This document shows positions 25,423 through 34,323 of a DNA stretch of 64,000 nt, piece after piece; within the stretch, counting starts at the first letter, position 1, and every line of letters starts with the position of its first letter. Source of the DNA: Lachnospiraceae bacterium (GTDB lineage: Bacteria > Bacillota > Clostridia > Lachnospirales > Lachnospiraceae). Made by a program: the position numbers and the translations under genes. The notes under the pieces are model-generated. The model was not told where the DNA came from and did not search any database. It worked only from the letters and a program-made list of their open reading frames with translations. The stretch lies in contig LR698958.1 of assembly GCA_902381685.1 (NCBI GenBank), positions 1,532,099-1,596,098 of the forward strand, read 5' to 3'.

Positions 25423-26262
25423 TTATACAACTACGATAATTCCTCCATCGCTCGCATACATTGTGCTGATTCCCCGTGTATCCAATATAATAACATCTTT
25501 GAAATGTCCACGTTCTTCCAGCATTGCCTTTACAGACATTGCTCGTTCATAGCAGTTGCAATGTGCAATCGCCAGCGTCTTTTCTTCCATATCAACCGCA
25601 TCTTTTATGACATATTCAACCATCTTGTCGAGCGCCTTGTTGATACCTCTTGATTTTCCCAACTGACAGATTGTTCCCTGTGATGTCGATGCCATTACCG
25701 GCTTAATATTCAACGCAGATGCCACCAGCGCTTTTACCCCGGTCAGCCTTCCGTTCTTTTTCAATGTCTCCAACGTCTCCAAAACAAAGTATGTGTTCTG
25801 CCCCTGAATATACGCGTCTACTGCCTCAATTACTTCCTCGAAACCATATCCCTGCTCTTCACATTCCATAATCTTCTTTGCAATAAGCGTCTCCCCCACC
25901 GAAGCCGAACGAGAATTAAAAATATGAATCTTCTTCTCTCCATGTTCTTCTGCATAGATACTTTTTCCAAGTACCGCGCTATTATAAGAACCACTTAACT
26001 CCGCTGACAAAGTCACAACATAAACTCTGTCCGCATCGCATTTATAACTATCCATATAACATTCCGGTGACGGACAAGATGATTTGGGACTGTTAGAACT
26101 TTCTGCCACCTTTCGCAAAAATTCTGCCTGATTAAATGTATCATCATCTATAATATTCTCATTATCAATCTGAATGCTCAGCGCAACGCTTTCCACTTTT
26201 CCGGATTGTTTCATCTCTTCAGTTAATTCACCACAACTGTCTACAACAATTTTATAACTCAT
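25423..26262 (-). CDS. DegV family fatty-acid-binding protein
   Basis: A 279-residue DegV/FakB-type protein. These bind a fatty acid and can present it to the kinase FakA; not all members have a known kinase partner. It shows the N-terminal motif YKIVVDSCGELTEE, the conserved SCPSPECY segment near residue 60 (fatty-acid carboxylate contact), ELSGSYNSAVLG near 88, FNSRSASVG near 115 and ALNIKPVM near 190. The typical C-terminal HxNxxER-like motif appears as AHCNCYERA near 228. No fakA is nearby. Confidence 0.92.
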   Translation of the reverse strand: MSYKIVVDSCGELTEEMKQSGKVESVALSIQIDNENIIDDDTFNQAEFLRKVAESSNSPKSSCPSPECYMDSYKCDADRVYVVTLSAELSGSYNSAVLGKSIYAEEHGEKKIHIFNSRSASVGETLIAKKIMECEEQGYGFEEVIEAVDAYIQGQNTYFVLETLETLKKNGRLTGVKALVASALNIKPVMASTSQGTICQLGKSRGINKALDKMVEYVIKDAVDMEEKTLAIAHCNCYERAMSVKAMLEERGHFKDVIILDTRGISTMYASDGGIIVVV

Positions 26263-26425
26263 AACTAGAACCTTTCTCTATCTCTTTACTTATCACATTC
26301 ACTTCTATTATATGTAGTTTTAAATACCACTTGATTAGTTTACCACATTTTCCCTGATAAGAAAAGACTTTTTATAATTTTCCCTCTCATTATTATAACT
26401 ATTCAATTCCATGCTAATGTAAACA

Positions 26426-27586
26426 TCAAACAGCCACTTTTATTGTCCTAGATACGTTAAATGCAATTCCCATCTCAATCATTAAAAACAGCGCCGCCGT
26501 ACCGCCGTAACTGATAAACGGCAGCGTTATTCCCGTTGTCGGTATGATATTCATTACTACGCATACATTAAAAATAACCTGAAGCGCTATATGAGAAAAA
26601 ATTCCCGTCACTATAAGAGATCCATATGAGTCTTTAGCATTCTGTGCAATAAACGCAAGACGGTATAACAAAATTCCAAATAAAATCAGAACAATCATCA
26701 TGCCAAAAACACCTAATTCTTCACATATAATCGAAAGAATCATATCGTTCTGCGCTTCCGGTATAATTATTTTCTGCGCACTGTTTCCCAGTCCTTTTCC
26801 AAAAAATCCACCTGAACCGATGGCATACAATGCTTGCATACTCTGATAACTTCCTTCGCTCGCATACATTTCCGGATTTACCCATGCCAAAATTCGTCGC
26901 ACTCGGAAGTCTGTACTGTCAGTAAGCACCTTTCCCAAAACCTGCGCCACTATAAAGACTCCTGCAATCATCGCTGCTCCAATTGCAATAAACGGAGCAG
27001 TCTTTCTATGTGCAACAAAAAACATGATACACGACATTCCCATAACAATAATCGCTGTACTTAAATTATCCGTCAGAAATAATACACCTGCCGCACCAAT
27101 CGCTCCCAAGCCCAGAATACAGAATAAACCTTCTTTTCTCCCAATTTTATTGCCAATTTTACATATCATCGCTGGAATAAAAAGTACAATTGCAATTTTC
27201 ATCAGTTCCGACGGCTGCATCTGTCCCATAAGCGGAACTTTAATCCAACGTTTCGCCCCATATGCTTCTATCCCGACTCCCGGAACAAACACCAGCGCCA
27301 TAACCACCATGGCTGCCAAAAATATTGCTTTAGAATATTTTGCATACCAGTGATAATCTATATTAGAAACAATCCACATGGCAATAAAACTTACTGCATA
27401 TGCCTTTAACTGATTCTTCAGGTAAAACATTCCATCACCAAATTTCATCTTGGCACTGTAAGAACTTGTGCTGTAAAGCATAAGCAAACCAAAACCAATA
27501 AGAAAAATAAGCACTGCCAATAAACTATAATCAAAATACTCTACTGTTTTCTTTTCTCTGTTTTTCTTTATTCTTGTCCCTGTCAT
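26426..27586 (-). CDS. SEDS-family protein (FtsW/RodA/SpoVE paralogue)
   Basis: A 386-residue protein with about ten membrane segments and the SEDS motifs AKRWIKVPLMGQMQPSELMK near residue 115, SMQALYAIGSGGFFGKGLGNS near 248, IPEAQNDMILSIICEELG near 275 and ITLPFISYGGTAALFL near 355. It is clearly a paralogue of the dcw-cluster protein at 15866-16951. SEDS proteins polymerise glycan strands with a class B PBP partner. Here no PBP is adjacent, so division, elongation or spore cortex synthesis are all possible. It is a single minus-strand gene before cotJ, which diverges from it. Confidence 0.9.
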   Translation of the reverse strand: MTGTRIKKNREKKTVEYFDYSLLAVLIFLIGFGLLMLYSTSSYSAKMKFGDGMFYLKNQLKAYAVSFIAMWIVSNIDYHWYAKYSKAIFLAAMVVMALVFVPGVGIEAYGAKRWIKVPLMGQMQPSELMKIAIVLFIPAMICKIGNKIGRKEGLFCILGLGAIGAAGVLFLTDNLSTAIIVMGMSCIMFFVAHRKTAPFIAIGAAMIAGVFIVAQVLGKVLTDSTDFRVRRILAWVNPEMYASEGSYQSMQALYAIGSGGFFGKGLGNSAQKIIIPEAQNDMILSIICEELGVFGMMIVLILFGILLYRLAFIAQNAKDSYGSLIVTGIFSHIALQVIFNVCVVMNIIPTTGITLPFISYGGTAALFLMIEMGIAFNVSRTIKVAV

Positions 27587-27702
27587 TTTTATACTCCTCT
27601 TCTTAACTATTCATTATACTATATTGCCTCGTAAAAACAAACACTTTTTCCTATCCGTTACATAATCTAATACTGTAAATATTTTAAAGGAGTATGTTGG
27701 TT

Positions 27703-27915
27703 ATGCAAAATTTTCGTAATAATATGACATTTTACAATCCCGAAAATCTTTCCTGTCAAAGACCTGATTCCTTATCTTCCATGCCCCTAGCCATGGCTTA
27801 CGTTCCGTGGCAGCGCTGGGAAAACATACTTGATGCGGATAAAGGATTTCACTGCGGAACAATTTTTCATGATTTGCGAAAACCATTTGAACACGGAGGA
27901 GGTGGCTGTCGATGA
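27703..27915 (+). CDS. cotJA: Spore coat-associated protein CotJA
   Basis: A 70-residue protein with the CotJA core: PLAMAYVPWQRWENILDADKGFHCGTIFHDLRKPF. A glycine- and cysteine-containing end (GGGGCR) follows. AAAGGAG lies 10 bases before the ATG at 27703; an ATG at 27694 overlaps the site. It starts the cotJABC operon, which in Bacillus is transcribed by sigma-E in the mother cell. I saw no confident sigma-E promoter upstream, only a partial CATAATCT. Confidence 0.92.
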   Translation: MQNFRNNMTFYNPENLSCQRPDSLSSMPLAMAYVPWQRWENILDADKGFHCGTIFHDLRKPFEHGGGGCR

Positions 27916-28178
27916 ATAATGTGCCTTCCAGAAAAGAATTGCTTCACTTAATTAATGTCGCCAGTTTTTCTGTCGATGATGTAAAATTGTTTTTGGATAC
28001 GCACCCTGACAACAGGGAAGCACTTGCTTACTTTCAGGAATATAACGCAATCCGTACACAGGCATTAAAGGACTACGCCCGTCTTTACAGCCCTCTTACT
28101 CTCGATTCAATCACTACTTGCAGTGACTATTGGAAATGGATTGACGAGCCGTATCCGTGGCAGGAAGGAGGCTGCTAA
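27912..28178 (+). CDS. cotJB: Spore coat protein CotJB
   Basis: An 88-residue CotJB protein (KELLHLINVASFSVDDVKLFLDTHPDNREAL, YCxx-like TTCSDYWKWIDEPYPWQ near the end). The ATG overlaps the cotJA stop codon (ATGA), with GGAGGAGGTGG upstream, so translation is coupled. CotJB is a coat component required with CotJA and CotJC. Confidence 0.93.
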   Translation: MNNVPSRKELLHLINVASFSVDDVKLFLDTHPDNREALAYFQEYNAIRTQALKDYARLYSPLTLDSITTCSDYWKWIDEPYPWQEGGC

Positions 28179-28181
28179 TTT

Positions 28182-28802
28182 ATGTGGAATTATGAAAAAA
28201 GATTACAGTATCCCGTTAAGATCACACAGACTAATCCTAAGATTGCTCAGGTAATCATCAGTCAATTTGGTGGGCCTGACGGCGAACTCGCCGCCTCCAT
28301 GCGATACCTGTCACAGCGATACACAATGCCATATAAACAGGTAACAGGAATTCTTACTGATATAGGCACAGAAGAATTAGCTCACATGGAGATGATTTGC
28401 GCCATCGTCTATCAACTGACTAAAAATCTCTCCGTTGAAGAAATCGAGAAATATGGTTTTGATAAATACTATGTCGACCATACTCTCGCACTGTGGCCAC
28501 AGTCTGCGGGAGGAACTCCGTGGACAGCAACTTATTTCCAGTCAAAAGGAGATCCAATTACAGATTTACACGAAGATATGGCAGCAGAACAAAAGGCACG
28601 AACAACCTACGATAATATTTTACGTCTTGTCAAAGACCCGGAAGTATGCGATCCTATCCGCTTTTTGCGTGAAAGAGAAATTGTTCACTATCAGCGTTTC
28701 GGTGAGAGTTTAAGAATTGTTCAGGATAATTTAGACAGTAAAAACTTCTACGCCTTCAACCCTGAATTTGACAAGACTCAAAATTGTAATTGCAGAAGAT
28801 GA
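28182..28802 (+). CDS. cotJC: CotJC, manganese catalase-like spore coat protein
   Basis: A 206-residue ferritin-like protein of the manganese catalase family. Metal-ligand helices include the QFGGPDGELAASMRYLSQR segment near residue 28, IGTEELAHMEMICAIV near 65, and LREREIVHYQRFGE near 168. The conserved ending FYAFNPEFD is present. The family can degrade hydrogen peroxide, and in spores CotJC forms part of the coat. It begins three bases after cotJB and ends before a strong terminator. Confidence 0.94.
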   Translation: MWNYEKRLQYPVKITQTNPKIAQVIISQFGGPDGELAASMRYLSQRYTMPYKQVTGILTDIGTEELAHMEMICAIVYQLTKNLSVEEIEKYGFDKYYVDHTLALWPQSAGGTPWTATYFQSKGDPITDLHEDMAAEQKARTTYDNILRLVKDPEVCDPIRFLREREIVHYQRFGESLRIVQDNLDSKNFYAFNPEFDKTQNCNCRR

Positions 28803-28811
28803 TGTACTAAA

Positions 28812-28850
28812 AAAAGGAATGTTATCTGCAACCGGATAACATTCCTTTTA
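28812..28850 (+). terminator. cotJABC terminator
   Basis: AAAAGGAATGTTATC pairs with GGATAACATTCCTTTT over a 7-base loop, followed by a mixed T/A tract. It lies 10 bases after cotJC. The A-run on the other side would also serve the minus strand after the tRNAs. Confidence 0.85.
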
Positions 28851-28858
28851 AAAATAAA

Positions 28859-28929
28859 AGCGGGTGATGGGAATCGAACCCACGTATCTAGCTTGGAAGG
28901 CTAGTGTTCTACCATTGAACTACACCCGC
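28859..28929 (-). tRNA. tRNA-Gly (anticodon TCC)
   Basis: The minus strand folds as a 71-base cloverleaf with acceptor stem GCGGGTG/CACCCGC, anticodon loop CTTCCAA and T-arm GGGTTCGATTCCC. CCA is not encoded. Confidence 0.95.
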
Positions 28930-28933
28930 AAAA

Positions 28934-29008
28934 TCGGGGTGACAGGATTCGAACCTGCGACCTCCTGGTCCCAAACCAGGCGCTCTAGCCAAGCTGAGCC
29001 ACACCCCG
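28934..29008 (-). tRNA. tRNA-Pro (anticodon TGG)
   Basis: The minus strand gives acceptor stem CGGGGTG/CACCCCG, anticodon loop TTTGGGA, T-arm AGGTTCGAATCCT and discriminator A. It lies 4 bases upstream of the tRNA-Gly, so both are probably one transcript. Confidence 0.95.
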
Positions 29009-29083
29009 CTGAATATTCATTTATTTCAAGCAGGATTTATAATATCATCTTACGAAGAAAAATGCAAGCACAAATTTTATTTT

Positions 29084-29755
29084 TTAGTCTTTTCCAATCA
29101 AATTTTCCACCCGGCTAAATTCTCGGTTAAATTTCATCTTCCCCACATCATAAGAAAATTCCTGAATGCATTTTTCACTGTCATCTTCCTCATCGCCTAA
29201 TATCATATTATTTTTCTTCTTTAACTGGAATATCTTTTTAACAGGACGGTATTCCCTGTCAAACTCCACAGTGACACCTGAAAGTTCGTAAGAGTCCCCT
29301 ATTACCAAAGTAGATACCGTGTATAATTCCTCTTCAAACCATTTCAGTTGTTCTTTGTCCGCAATCTTTACGCTATAATTTCTGTCCTTTACTTCTTTTA
29401 CACTCAAATCAAGATTTACAATGGACGCCAGATAAGCTTTTGCGTATAATTCAGGATACATTTCGCCATCTGCTTTATAGATTTCCGTTCCCTCTTCTGC
29501 AAAACTTACTCCGATTGTATCTTTTTCTCGGTATTTTGGAAGTCCCCACTTGACATCTTTTGGAACAACCGCTTTTTCTTCCTGCAAGGCAAACAGAACA
29601 GATGATTGATGATAATCTTCTCCCAATTCTATTTTCATATATTTTTCGTTCTCAAGAATATCATTTATTTTTTCTGAAGAATCCACTTCCTTTTGACAGG
29701 ACAGAAGGGTAAGCGACATGCAGAATGCCACGCCTAACATCATTATTTTTTTCAT
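29084..29755 (-). CDS. Lipoprotein of unknown function, related to its neighbour
   Basis: A 223-residue lipoprotein: signal sequence and lipobox LLSC at residues 17-20. The mature part is related to the first 200 residues of the next protein upstream (29768-31504). The pairs EKYMKIELGEDY / EDYMEVSLGRCY and VTVEFDREYRPVKKIFQL / VDILFDEAYRPAQIQFHF align at matching positions. It is therefore a stand-alone copy of that domain. It starts 12 bases after that gene and is the last of a run that begins with copA. No known domain recognised. Extracellular, membrane-anchored. Confidence 0.75.
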   Translation of the reverse strand: MKKIMMLGVAFCMSLTLLSCQKEVDSSEKINDILENEKYMKIELGEDYHQSSVLFALQEEKAVVPKDVKWGLPKYREKDTIGVSFAEEGTEIYKADGEMYPELYAKAYLASIVNLDLSVKEVKDRNYSVKIADKEQLKWFEEELYTVSTLVIGDSYELSGVTVEFDREYRPVKKIFQLKKKNNMILGDEEDDSEKCIQEFSYDVGKMKFNREFSRVENLIGKD

Positions 29756-29767
29756 AGTTGGTCTCCT

Positions 29768-31504
29768 TTATTTTAAATAGTCCTTCGGGGATTTGTATTT
29801 TTCTTTATACTGCGTCCGTTTAGGACTTTTCCAGATTTTCTTTAAACTCCGTTTAAAATCATTTTCCAGATAAGTCTTTTTTCTGCCTGCTGCCGGCGTC
29901 GCCGGAAGAACGTCCAGTCTGTGATGTTCTTCGTTGTAATCAGCAGGGGCATAGTTAAATGATTCGCTGTTTATCACTTTCTTTTTCTGCGATTTTTCCA
30001 TATTTTCATAGGACGCTGTTGTACTTTGAATCCGGTTGCTCTTCGTCTTTGTCAAAACGTCCCACTCTGTTACAAAACTTCCCGTTTTTACATCAATGAT
30101 AAACTCAGACAACTTATTCGGAGTCAGTATTTTATCGTATCTTTGTTCTTTAAACTTCTGCTCTTTTTCTGTTTTATTGTGGTGTCTGGACGGTTCACCA
30201 TAATATAACTTCATATTAAAGTTTTTTGCATAAGATTTTAACCTGTCATAATCCGTTTTCCCCTCATAATATCCCCGGACATATTCTATATTGTGTTTAT
30301 CAATATACATTCTGAACTGGTGAATCATTTCATTATCCAGATGTTTCTTCCTGTAGGCTTTTCTGACACATTCCGCATAGTCCTCTAAAAACACAGAGTG
30401 AGGTGCCATTTCCGGAGCAAATGTATCTCCCTCCCCTAACTGTAACATTCCATTTTTATCCATGTAACCGCCCATCTGCCTGATGACAAGCAGCGCTTTT
30501 TCCTTCGGCGAAATTTTACTTGCCTCAAACATATATGTATACACATCTGAACCTATCTGATGTGCCGATTCATAAGTTCTCTCAATTTCCTGAAGATACT
30601 CTTCCTCCGTCACATTTTGCGCCTCATATCCATTGGCGCCAAATAAATTGAACTTAGTATTGACCGCCTCCATATACGCCAAAACCGCTCTTTTATCCCA
30701 GCCGGCTTCTTTTTCCAGTTCCTCTCCCTGATAGAATAATGTCTCTATTAAATATCTGCTTTTTGCCCGCAAAATATTGGGAAGTTCCGTAACGTAGTCT
30801 TCTATCGTGACATCGTCTTCCGCCACAGTATGACTCATCTTTTCTTCCGTTTCCTTCATTTTGGCGTCAATCTCTTCTTCCGTGATGTACTTATACCGTT
30901 GTGTCATTTCTTTTTCCAAATATGCCAACTGTTCCTCCGATAAGATATTGGATTGAAAATGAAATTGAATCTGCGCCGGGCGGTATGCCTCATCGAACAA
31001 AATGTCAACTGATTCCATGTACGCCTCATCGCCATTTAGCACTTCGGCAAAAATGAGCAATTCTGAAAAATATTCCACTTCCTGTTCTTCATCTATGTGA
31101 ACGTAAAAATTTTCTTCCTCAATCTTTTCTTTTGTAATGTTGAGCGCCAAAAACGGCTCAAAGAAAAAGTCTGCGTCCAACATAGAGGACAGAAGCCTGA
31201 AATTATCGTACTCTTCCCTGCCCCTGTATTTTCCATAATAAACTTCTGCTTTCTCGCCTTCCCTGAAAATAATCTGTTTCTGTTCTTCAAAAGGCTCTAT
31301 CACTGTCTTTTTCTTTGGGATATCATAGAAAATCTGTTTTCCCGGATAACATCTTCCCAGGGAAACTTCCATATAGTCTTCGTCCCGCAAAATATCTTCA
31401 TATACTTCAGGGACAGTTTCGGTTGCCCGAACTGCCCCTGTCTTTCCTATACAAAACATACACATGATGCAGATTGCTGCCACAATACCTTTTTTAGCAT
31501 TCAT
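29768..31504 (-). CDS. Secreted protein of unknown function downstream of copZ
   Basis: A 578-residue protein with a Sec signal peptide (about residues 1-28). Residues 35-200 form a domain shared with the lipoprotein encoded next. A charged helical middle follows (about 200-340). The C-terminal third contains VRGYYEGKTDYDRLKSYAK, GEPSRHHNKTEKEQKFKEQ and SEFIIDVKTGSFVTEWDVL, which recall an uncharacterised Firmicutes family (DUF3114 by memory, uncertain). The tail is very basic. The start codon lies only 4 bases after the copZ stop with GAGGCG as ribosome binding site, so it is likely translated from the copper operon message. Confidence 0.7.
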   Translation of the reverse strand: MNAKKGIVAAICIMCMFCIGKTGAVRATETVPEVYEDILRDEDYMEVSLGRCYPGKQIFYDIPKKKTVIEPFEEQKQIIFREGEKAEVYYGKYRGREEYDNFRLLSSMLDADFFFEPFLALNITKEKIEEENFYVHIDEEQEVEYFSELLIFAEVLNGDEAYMESVDILFDEAYRPAQIQFHFQSNILSEEQLAYLEKEMTQRYKYITEEEIDAKMKETEEKMSHTVAEDDVTIEDYVTELPNILRAKSRYLIETLFYQGEELEKEAGWDKRAVLAYMEAVNTKFNLFGANGYEAQNVTEEEYLQEIERTYESAHQIGSDVYTYMFEASKISPKEKALLVIRQMGGYMDKNGMLQLGEGDTFAPEMAPHSVFLEDYAECVRKAYRKKHLDNEMIHQFRMYIDKHNIEYVRGYYEGKTDYDRLKSYAKNFNMKLYYGEPSRHHNKTEKEQKFKEQRYDKILTPNKLSEFIIDVKTGSFVTEWDVLTKTKSNRIQSTTASYENMEKSQKKKVINSESFNYAPADYNEEHHRLDVLPATPAAGRKKTYLENDFKRSLKKIWKSPKRTQYKEKYKSPKDYLK

Positions 31505-31508
31505 CTAT

Positions 31509-31706
31509 TTACGCCTCGATTTCTCCATCAAATCCTAAATCATCTAAAATTTCCATTGCGGTTTTTACACAATGTTCGCAGCCGTCTATCTCTACTGTTT
31601 TGTCTGCAAGACTTACTTTGTAATCTAATCCTGCCTCATTCATTGCTTTTTCAATTCTTTCAACACATTTTTCACAATGCATTCCTTCTACATTAATTAC
31701 TGTCAT
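31509..31706 (-). CDS. copZ: Copper chaperone CopZ (heavy-metal-associated domain protein)
   Basis: A 65-residue HMA-domain protein with the metal-binding loop GMHCEKC at residues 8-14 (MxCxxC), and a beta-alpha-beta-beta-alpha-beta pattern ending in ILDDLGFDGEIEA. A second CxxC-like EHC lies mid-protein. It carries Cu(I) in the cytoplasm between the sensor and the pump. GGAGGG precedes the ATG, 15 bases after csoR. Third gene of the copA-csoR-copZ run. Confidence 0.9.
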   Translation of the reverse strand: MTVINVEGMHCEKCVERIEKAMNEAGLDYKVSLADKTVEIDGCEHCVKTAMEILDDLGFDGEIEA

Positions 31707-31720
31707 CTTTTTCCCTCCTG

Positions 31721-32017
31721 CTATTTCATTAATTTTTGAATAATCTCACACAATTCGTCAACCGCTTCCACTTTTCCGTCCTGAATATCGTCCACTACAC
31801 AAGAATGAATGTGGGAAGCCAGCAGTTTTTTATTAAAGCTGTTCAACGCAGATTGTATCGCAGAAACCTGCGTCAAAATATCCACACAGTAGCGTTCTTC
31901 CCCCACCATTTTGCGAATTCCACGCACCTGTCCTTCAATTCTGCTTAATCTGTTGATCATATCCTTATATTCTTTGGATTCTCTGTGTTTTGTCCTTTCA
32001 CAACACTTTTCTTCCAT
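31721..32017 (-). CDS. csoR: Copper-sensing repressor CsoR
   Basis: A 98-residue all-helical CsoR/RcnR-family protein: MINRLSRIEGQVRGIRKMV, then the Cu(I) ligands in YCVDILTQVSAIQSAL (Cys) and HIHSCVVDD (His and Cys). This Cys-His-Cys set is the copper-type, rather than nickel or formaldehyde, signature. Apo-CsoR represses; Cu(I) releases it. The N-terminus has an extra CC pair (MEEKCCERT). It is encoded between copA and copZ, and a matching palindromic operator lies before copA. Confidence 0.93.
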   Translation of the reverse strand: MEEKCCERTKHRESKEYKDMINRLSRIEGQVRGIRKMVGEERYCVDILTQVSAIQSALNSFNKKLLASHIHSCVVDDIQDGKVEAVDELCEIIQKLMK

Positions 32018-32041
32018 TGTGTCTTGTCCTCCCGTGAAATG

Positions 32042-34282
32042 CTATAGTTTTAATCTGCGAAGTCTTAACGCATTCCCCACAACCGATACGGAACTGAGAG
32101 ACATGGCAAGCCCTGCAAAAATAGGATTTAACAACGTTCCATTAATCAGATAAAGCGCCCCTGCCGCAAGCGGAAGCCCGCATGCATTATAGAAAAATGC
32201 CCAGAACAGATTTTGTTTGATATTGCGGATAGTCTCTTTACTCAGACGTATTGCCTTATATACGTCCTGCAAATCAGATTTCATCAAAACAATGTCACTG
32301 GAATCCAGAGCAATGTCACTTCCGCTTCCAATTGCCATACCGACATCAGCTTGCACAAGAGCGGGAGCATCGTTAATCCCATCTCCTACCATCATGACAC
32401 GTTTCCCCTGTTTTTGCAACTCTTCTACGACACTTACTTTATCTTGTGGGAGAACTTCTGAAACCACTTTATCCACTCCAACTTTTTTTCCTATATAATC
32501 CGCTGTCAGTCTGTTATCACCCGTAAGCATATATACTGTAATTCCAAGACCTTTCAACTGCTTAATTGCCTCTTTGCTTGTCTCTTTAATCGGATCTGCC
32601 ACACTGATAATTCCCACAACTTTTTTGTTGGCAATAACAAACATCGGAGTCTGGCCTTTTCTCGCCATATTTTGCGCTTCCTGTTCATTCCCGCCCATGT
32701 CGATTTTCAGTTCTTCACAAAGTTTTTTATTTCCAATATAATATTCTGTTCCCTTCAAAACTGCCTGTATGCCCTGTCCGGTAATACTGTTAAAAGATTC
32801 CGTACCGTCCAATTTCAGACCTCTTTCTTTTGCTTCCTCTACAATTGCCTGTCCAAGAGGGTGTTCGGAATTTTGTTCGCAGGAAGCAGCAATCCGTAAA
32901 AGTTTTTCCTCTTCCATATCATGACTTATAATTCCCATCACTTTCGGCTTACCTTCCGTGATTGTTCCTGTCTTATCCAAAACTACCGTATCAACTTTAT
33001 GAGTTGTCTCCAAAGCCTCTCCGCTCTTAATCAAAATACCGTGATTTGCTCCAAGACCTGTTCCCACCATAATTGCCGTAGGTGTGGCAAGCCCCAAAGC
33101 ACACGGGCATGCAATAACTAATACAGAGACAAAAATCGTCAGTACAAATGCCAAATCATGGCCCAAAATTGCCCAGATAATCGCTGAAACAACCGCTATC
33201 ACCATTACGGTCGGCACAAAATATCCAGCGACAATATCCGCCAGTTTGGAAATAGGCGCTTTCTTTCCCTGTGCCTCCTCCATTAATTTCACGATTTTCG
33301 CCAGTGTCGTTTCCTCTCCTACACGGGTTACCTCAACTTGTATTGCCCCCTGATAGTTTATGCTTCCACCGATGACCGTCATTCCTTTTTCTTTTTCCAC
33401 AGGAATACTTTCTCCTGTCAGCATAGATTCATCTACGCTTGTATTTCCTTCCACAATCACACCGTCAAGAGCAATTTTATTCCCCGGTTTGACTAAAATA
33501 CGCTCTCCCACTTTAATCTCTTCCACCAGAACTTCAATCTGCTTACCATCTCTAAGCACAATCGCTTTATCCGGCGCTAATTCCATCAGTTTCCGTATGG
33601 CCTCCGAAGTTTTTCCCTTGCTTCTTCCCTCCATATATTTTCCGAGCATGACAAGTGTGACAACGATTGCCGCTGACTCATAGTACAGATTATGCACTCC
33701 GGAAACATCATACGGAATACGGATTGTCATCACCAGACTATATAAAAAAGCGCTTCCTGTTCCAATCGCAACAAGAGAATCCATATTCGGATTGCCCTTG
33801 AATAAACTTTTAAATCCTACTAGATAAAATTTTCTTCCGTTGTAAAGAATAATCACCGTCAAAATACATTGTGCCAACGCAAAATGCAATGGATTTTCTG
33901 CCATATCAAGCCATTTTGGAAGAGGCAGCGTTATCGGAAGCATATGCCCCATCGAAATGTAAAGCAGAGGGATTGCTAAAATTAAATTCGTAATCAGATG
34001 ACGTTTCGTTCGTTTTATACTCTCTCTCAATTCATCTTTTTCATGCTGTTTTTCTTCTTTGCTTTTCTCCACATCTAGAGTTACACCAAAGCCGGCTTTT
34101 TCCACTTTCGTAATAATATTTTCCCGTGTCAGCACAGTGTCATCGTAAGTGATTGTCATTTTCCCGGTTGTCAGATTGACATTGCTCTCCGAAACTCCTT
34201 CCAACTTTCTTGTCACTCTTTCCACCGCACTGCTGCATGCAGCACAACTCATTCCGCTAATTGTATATTTTTCTGTTTTCAT
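32042..34282 (-). CDS. copA: Copper-exporting P1B-type ATPase CopA
   Basis: A 746-residue P1B-1 ATPase that exports Cu(I). It has one N-terminal HMA domain (SGMSCAACSS near residue 8), membrane segments, the CPC transport motif IACPCALGLATP near 395, the phosphorylated aspartate in VLDKTGTITEG near 436, HPLGQAI near 478, and the hinge MVGDGINDAP near 630. The start chosen is ATG 34282 after GGAAGTGAAA; an upstream frame to 34333 would run through the operator and promoter. The pump is followed by csoR and copZ. Confidence 0.96.
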   Translation of the reverse strand: MKTEKYTISGMSCAACSSAVERVTRKLEGVSESNVNLTTGKMTITYDDTVLTRENIITKVEKAGFGVTLDVEKSKEEKQHEKDELRESIKRTKRHLITNLILAIPLLYISMGHMLPITLPLPKWLDMAENPLHFALAQCILTVIILYNGRKFYLVGFKSLFKGNPNMDSLVAIGTGSAFLYSLVMTIRIPYDVSGVHNLYYESAAIVVTLVMLGKYMEGRSKGKTSEAIRKLMELAPDKAIVLRDGKQIEVLVEEIKVGERILVKPGNKIALDGVIVEGNTSVDESMLTGESIPVEKEKGMTVIGGSINYQGAIQVEVTRVGEETTLAKIVKLMEEAQGKKAPISKLADIVAGYFVPTVMVIAVVSAIIWAILGHDLAFVLTIFVSVLVIACPCALGLATPTAIMVGTGLGANHGILIKSGEALETTHKVDTVVLDKTGTITEGKPKVMGIISHDMEEEKLLRIAASCEQNSEHPLGQAIVEEAKERGLKLDGTESFNSITGQGIQAVLKGTEYYIGNKKLCEELKIDMGGNEQEAQNMARKGQTPMFVIANKKVVGIISVADPIKETSKEAIKQLKGLGITVYMLTGDNRLTADYIGKKVGVDKVVSEVLPQDKVSVVEELQKQGKRVMMVGDGINDAPALVQADVGMAIGSGSDIALDSSDIVLMKSDLQDVYKAIRLSKETIRNIKQNLFWAFFYNACGLPLAAGALYLINGTLLNPIFAGLAMSLSSVSVVGNALRLRRLKL

Positions 34283-34301
34283 ATTTTCACTTCCTTTCTT
34301 A

Positions 34302-34318
34302 TACCCCACTAGGGTATA
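34302..34318 (-). promoter_or_regulatory. CsoR-type operator of copA
   Basis: A palindrome ATACCC-CACTA-GGGTAT lies just downstream of the copA -10 box, over the expected transcription start. Its G/C-tract inverted repeat with AT-rich ends is the known CsoR operator pattern, and csoR is in the operon. Confidence 0.75.
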
Positions 34319-34323
34319 TTTGA

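Noticed and set aside
27645..27700. Sigma-E promoter for cotJABC
   Set aside because: Only a partial -10 (CATAATCT) and no matching -35 could be found, so it is not listed as a feature.
31097..31696. Plus-strand open frame of 199 codons opposite the secreted protein and copZ
   Set aside because: The product is a phenylalanine- and leucine-rich translation of an A-rich antisense gene; no start signal.
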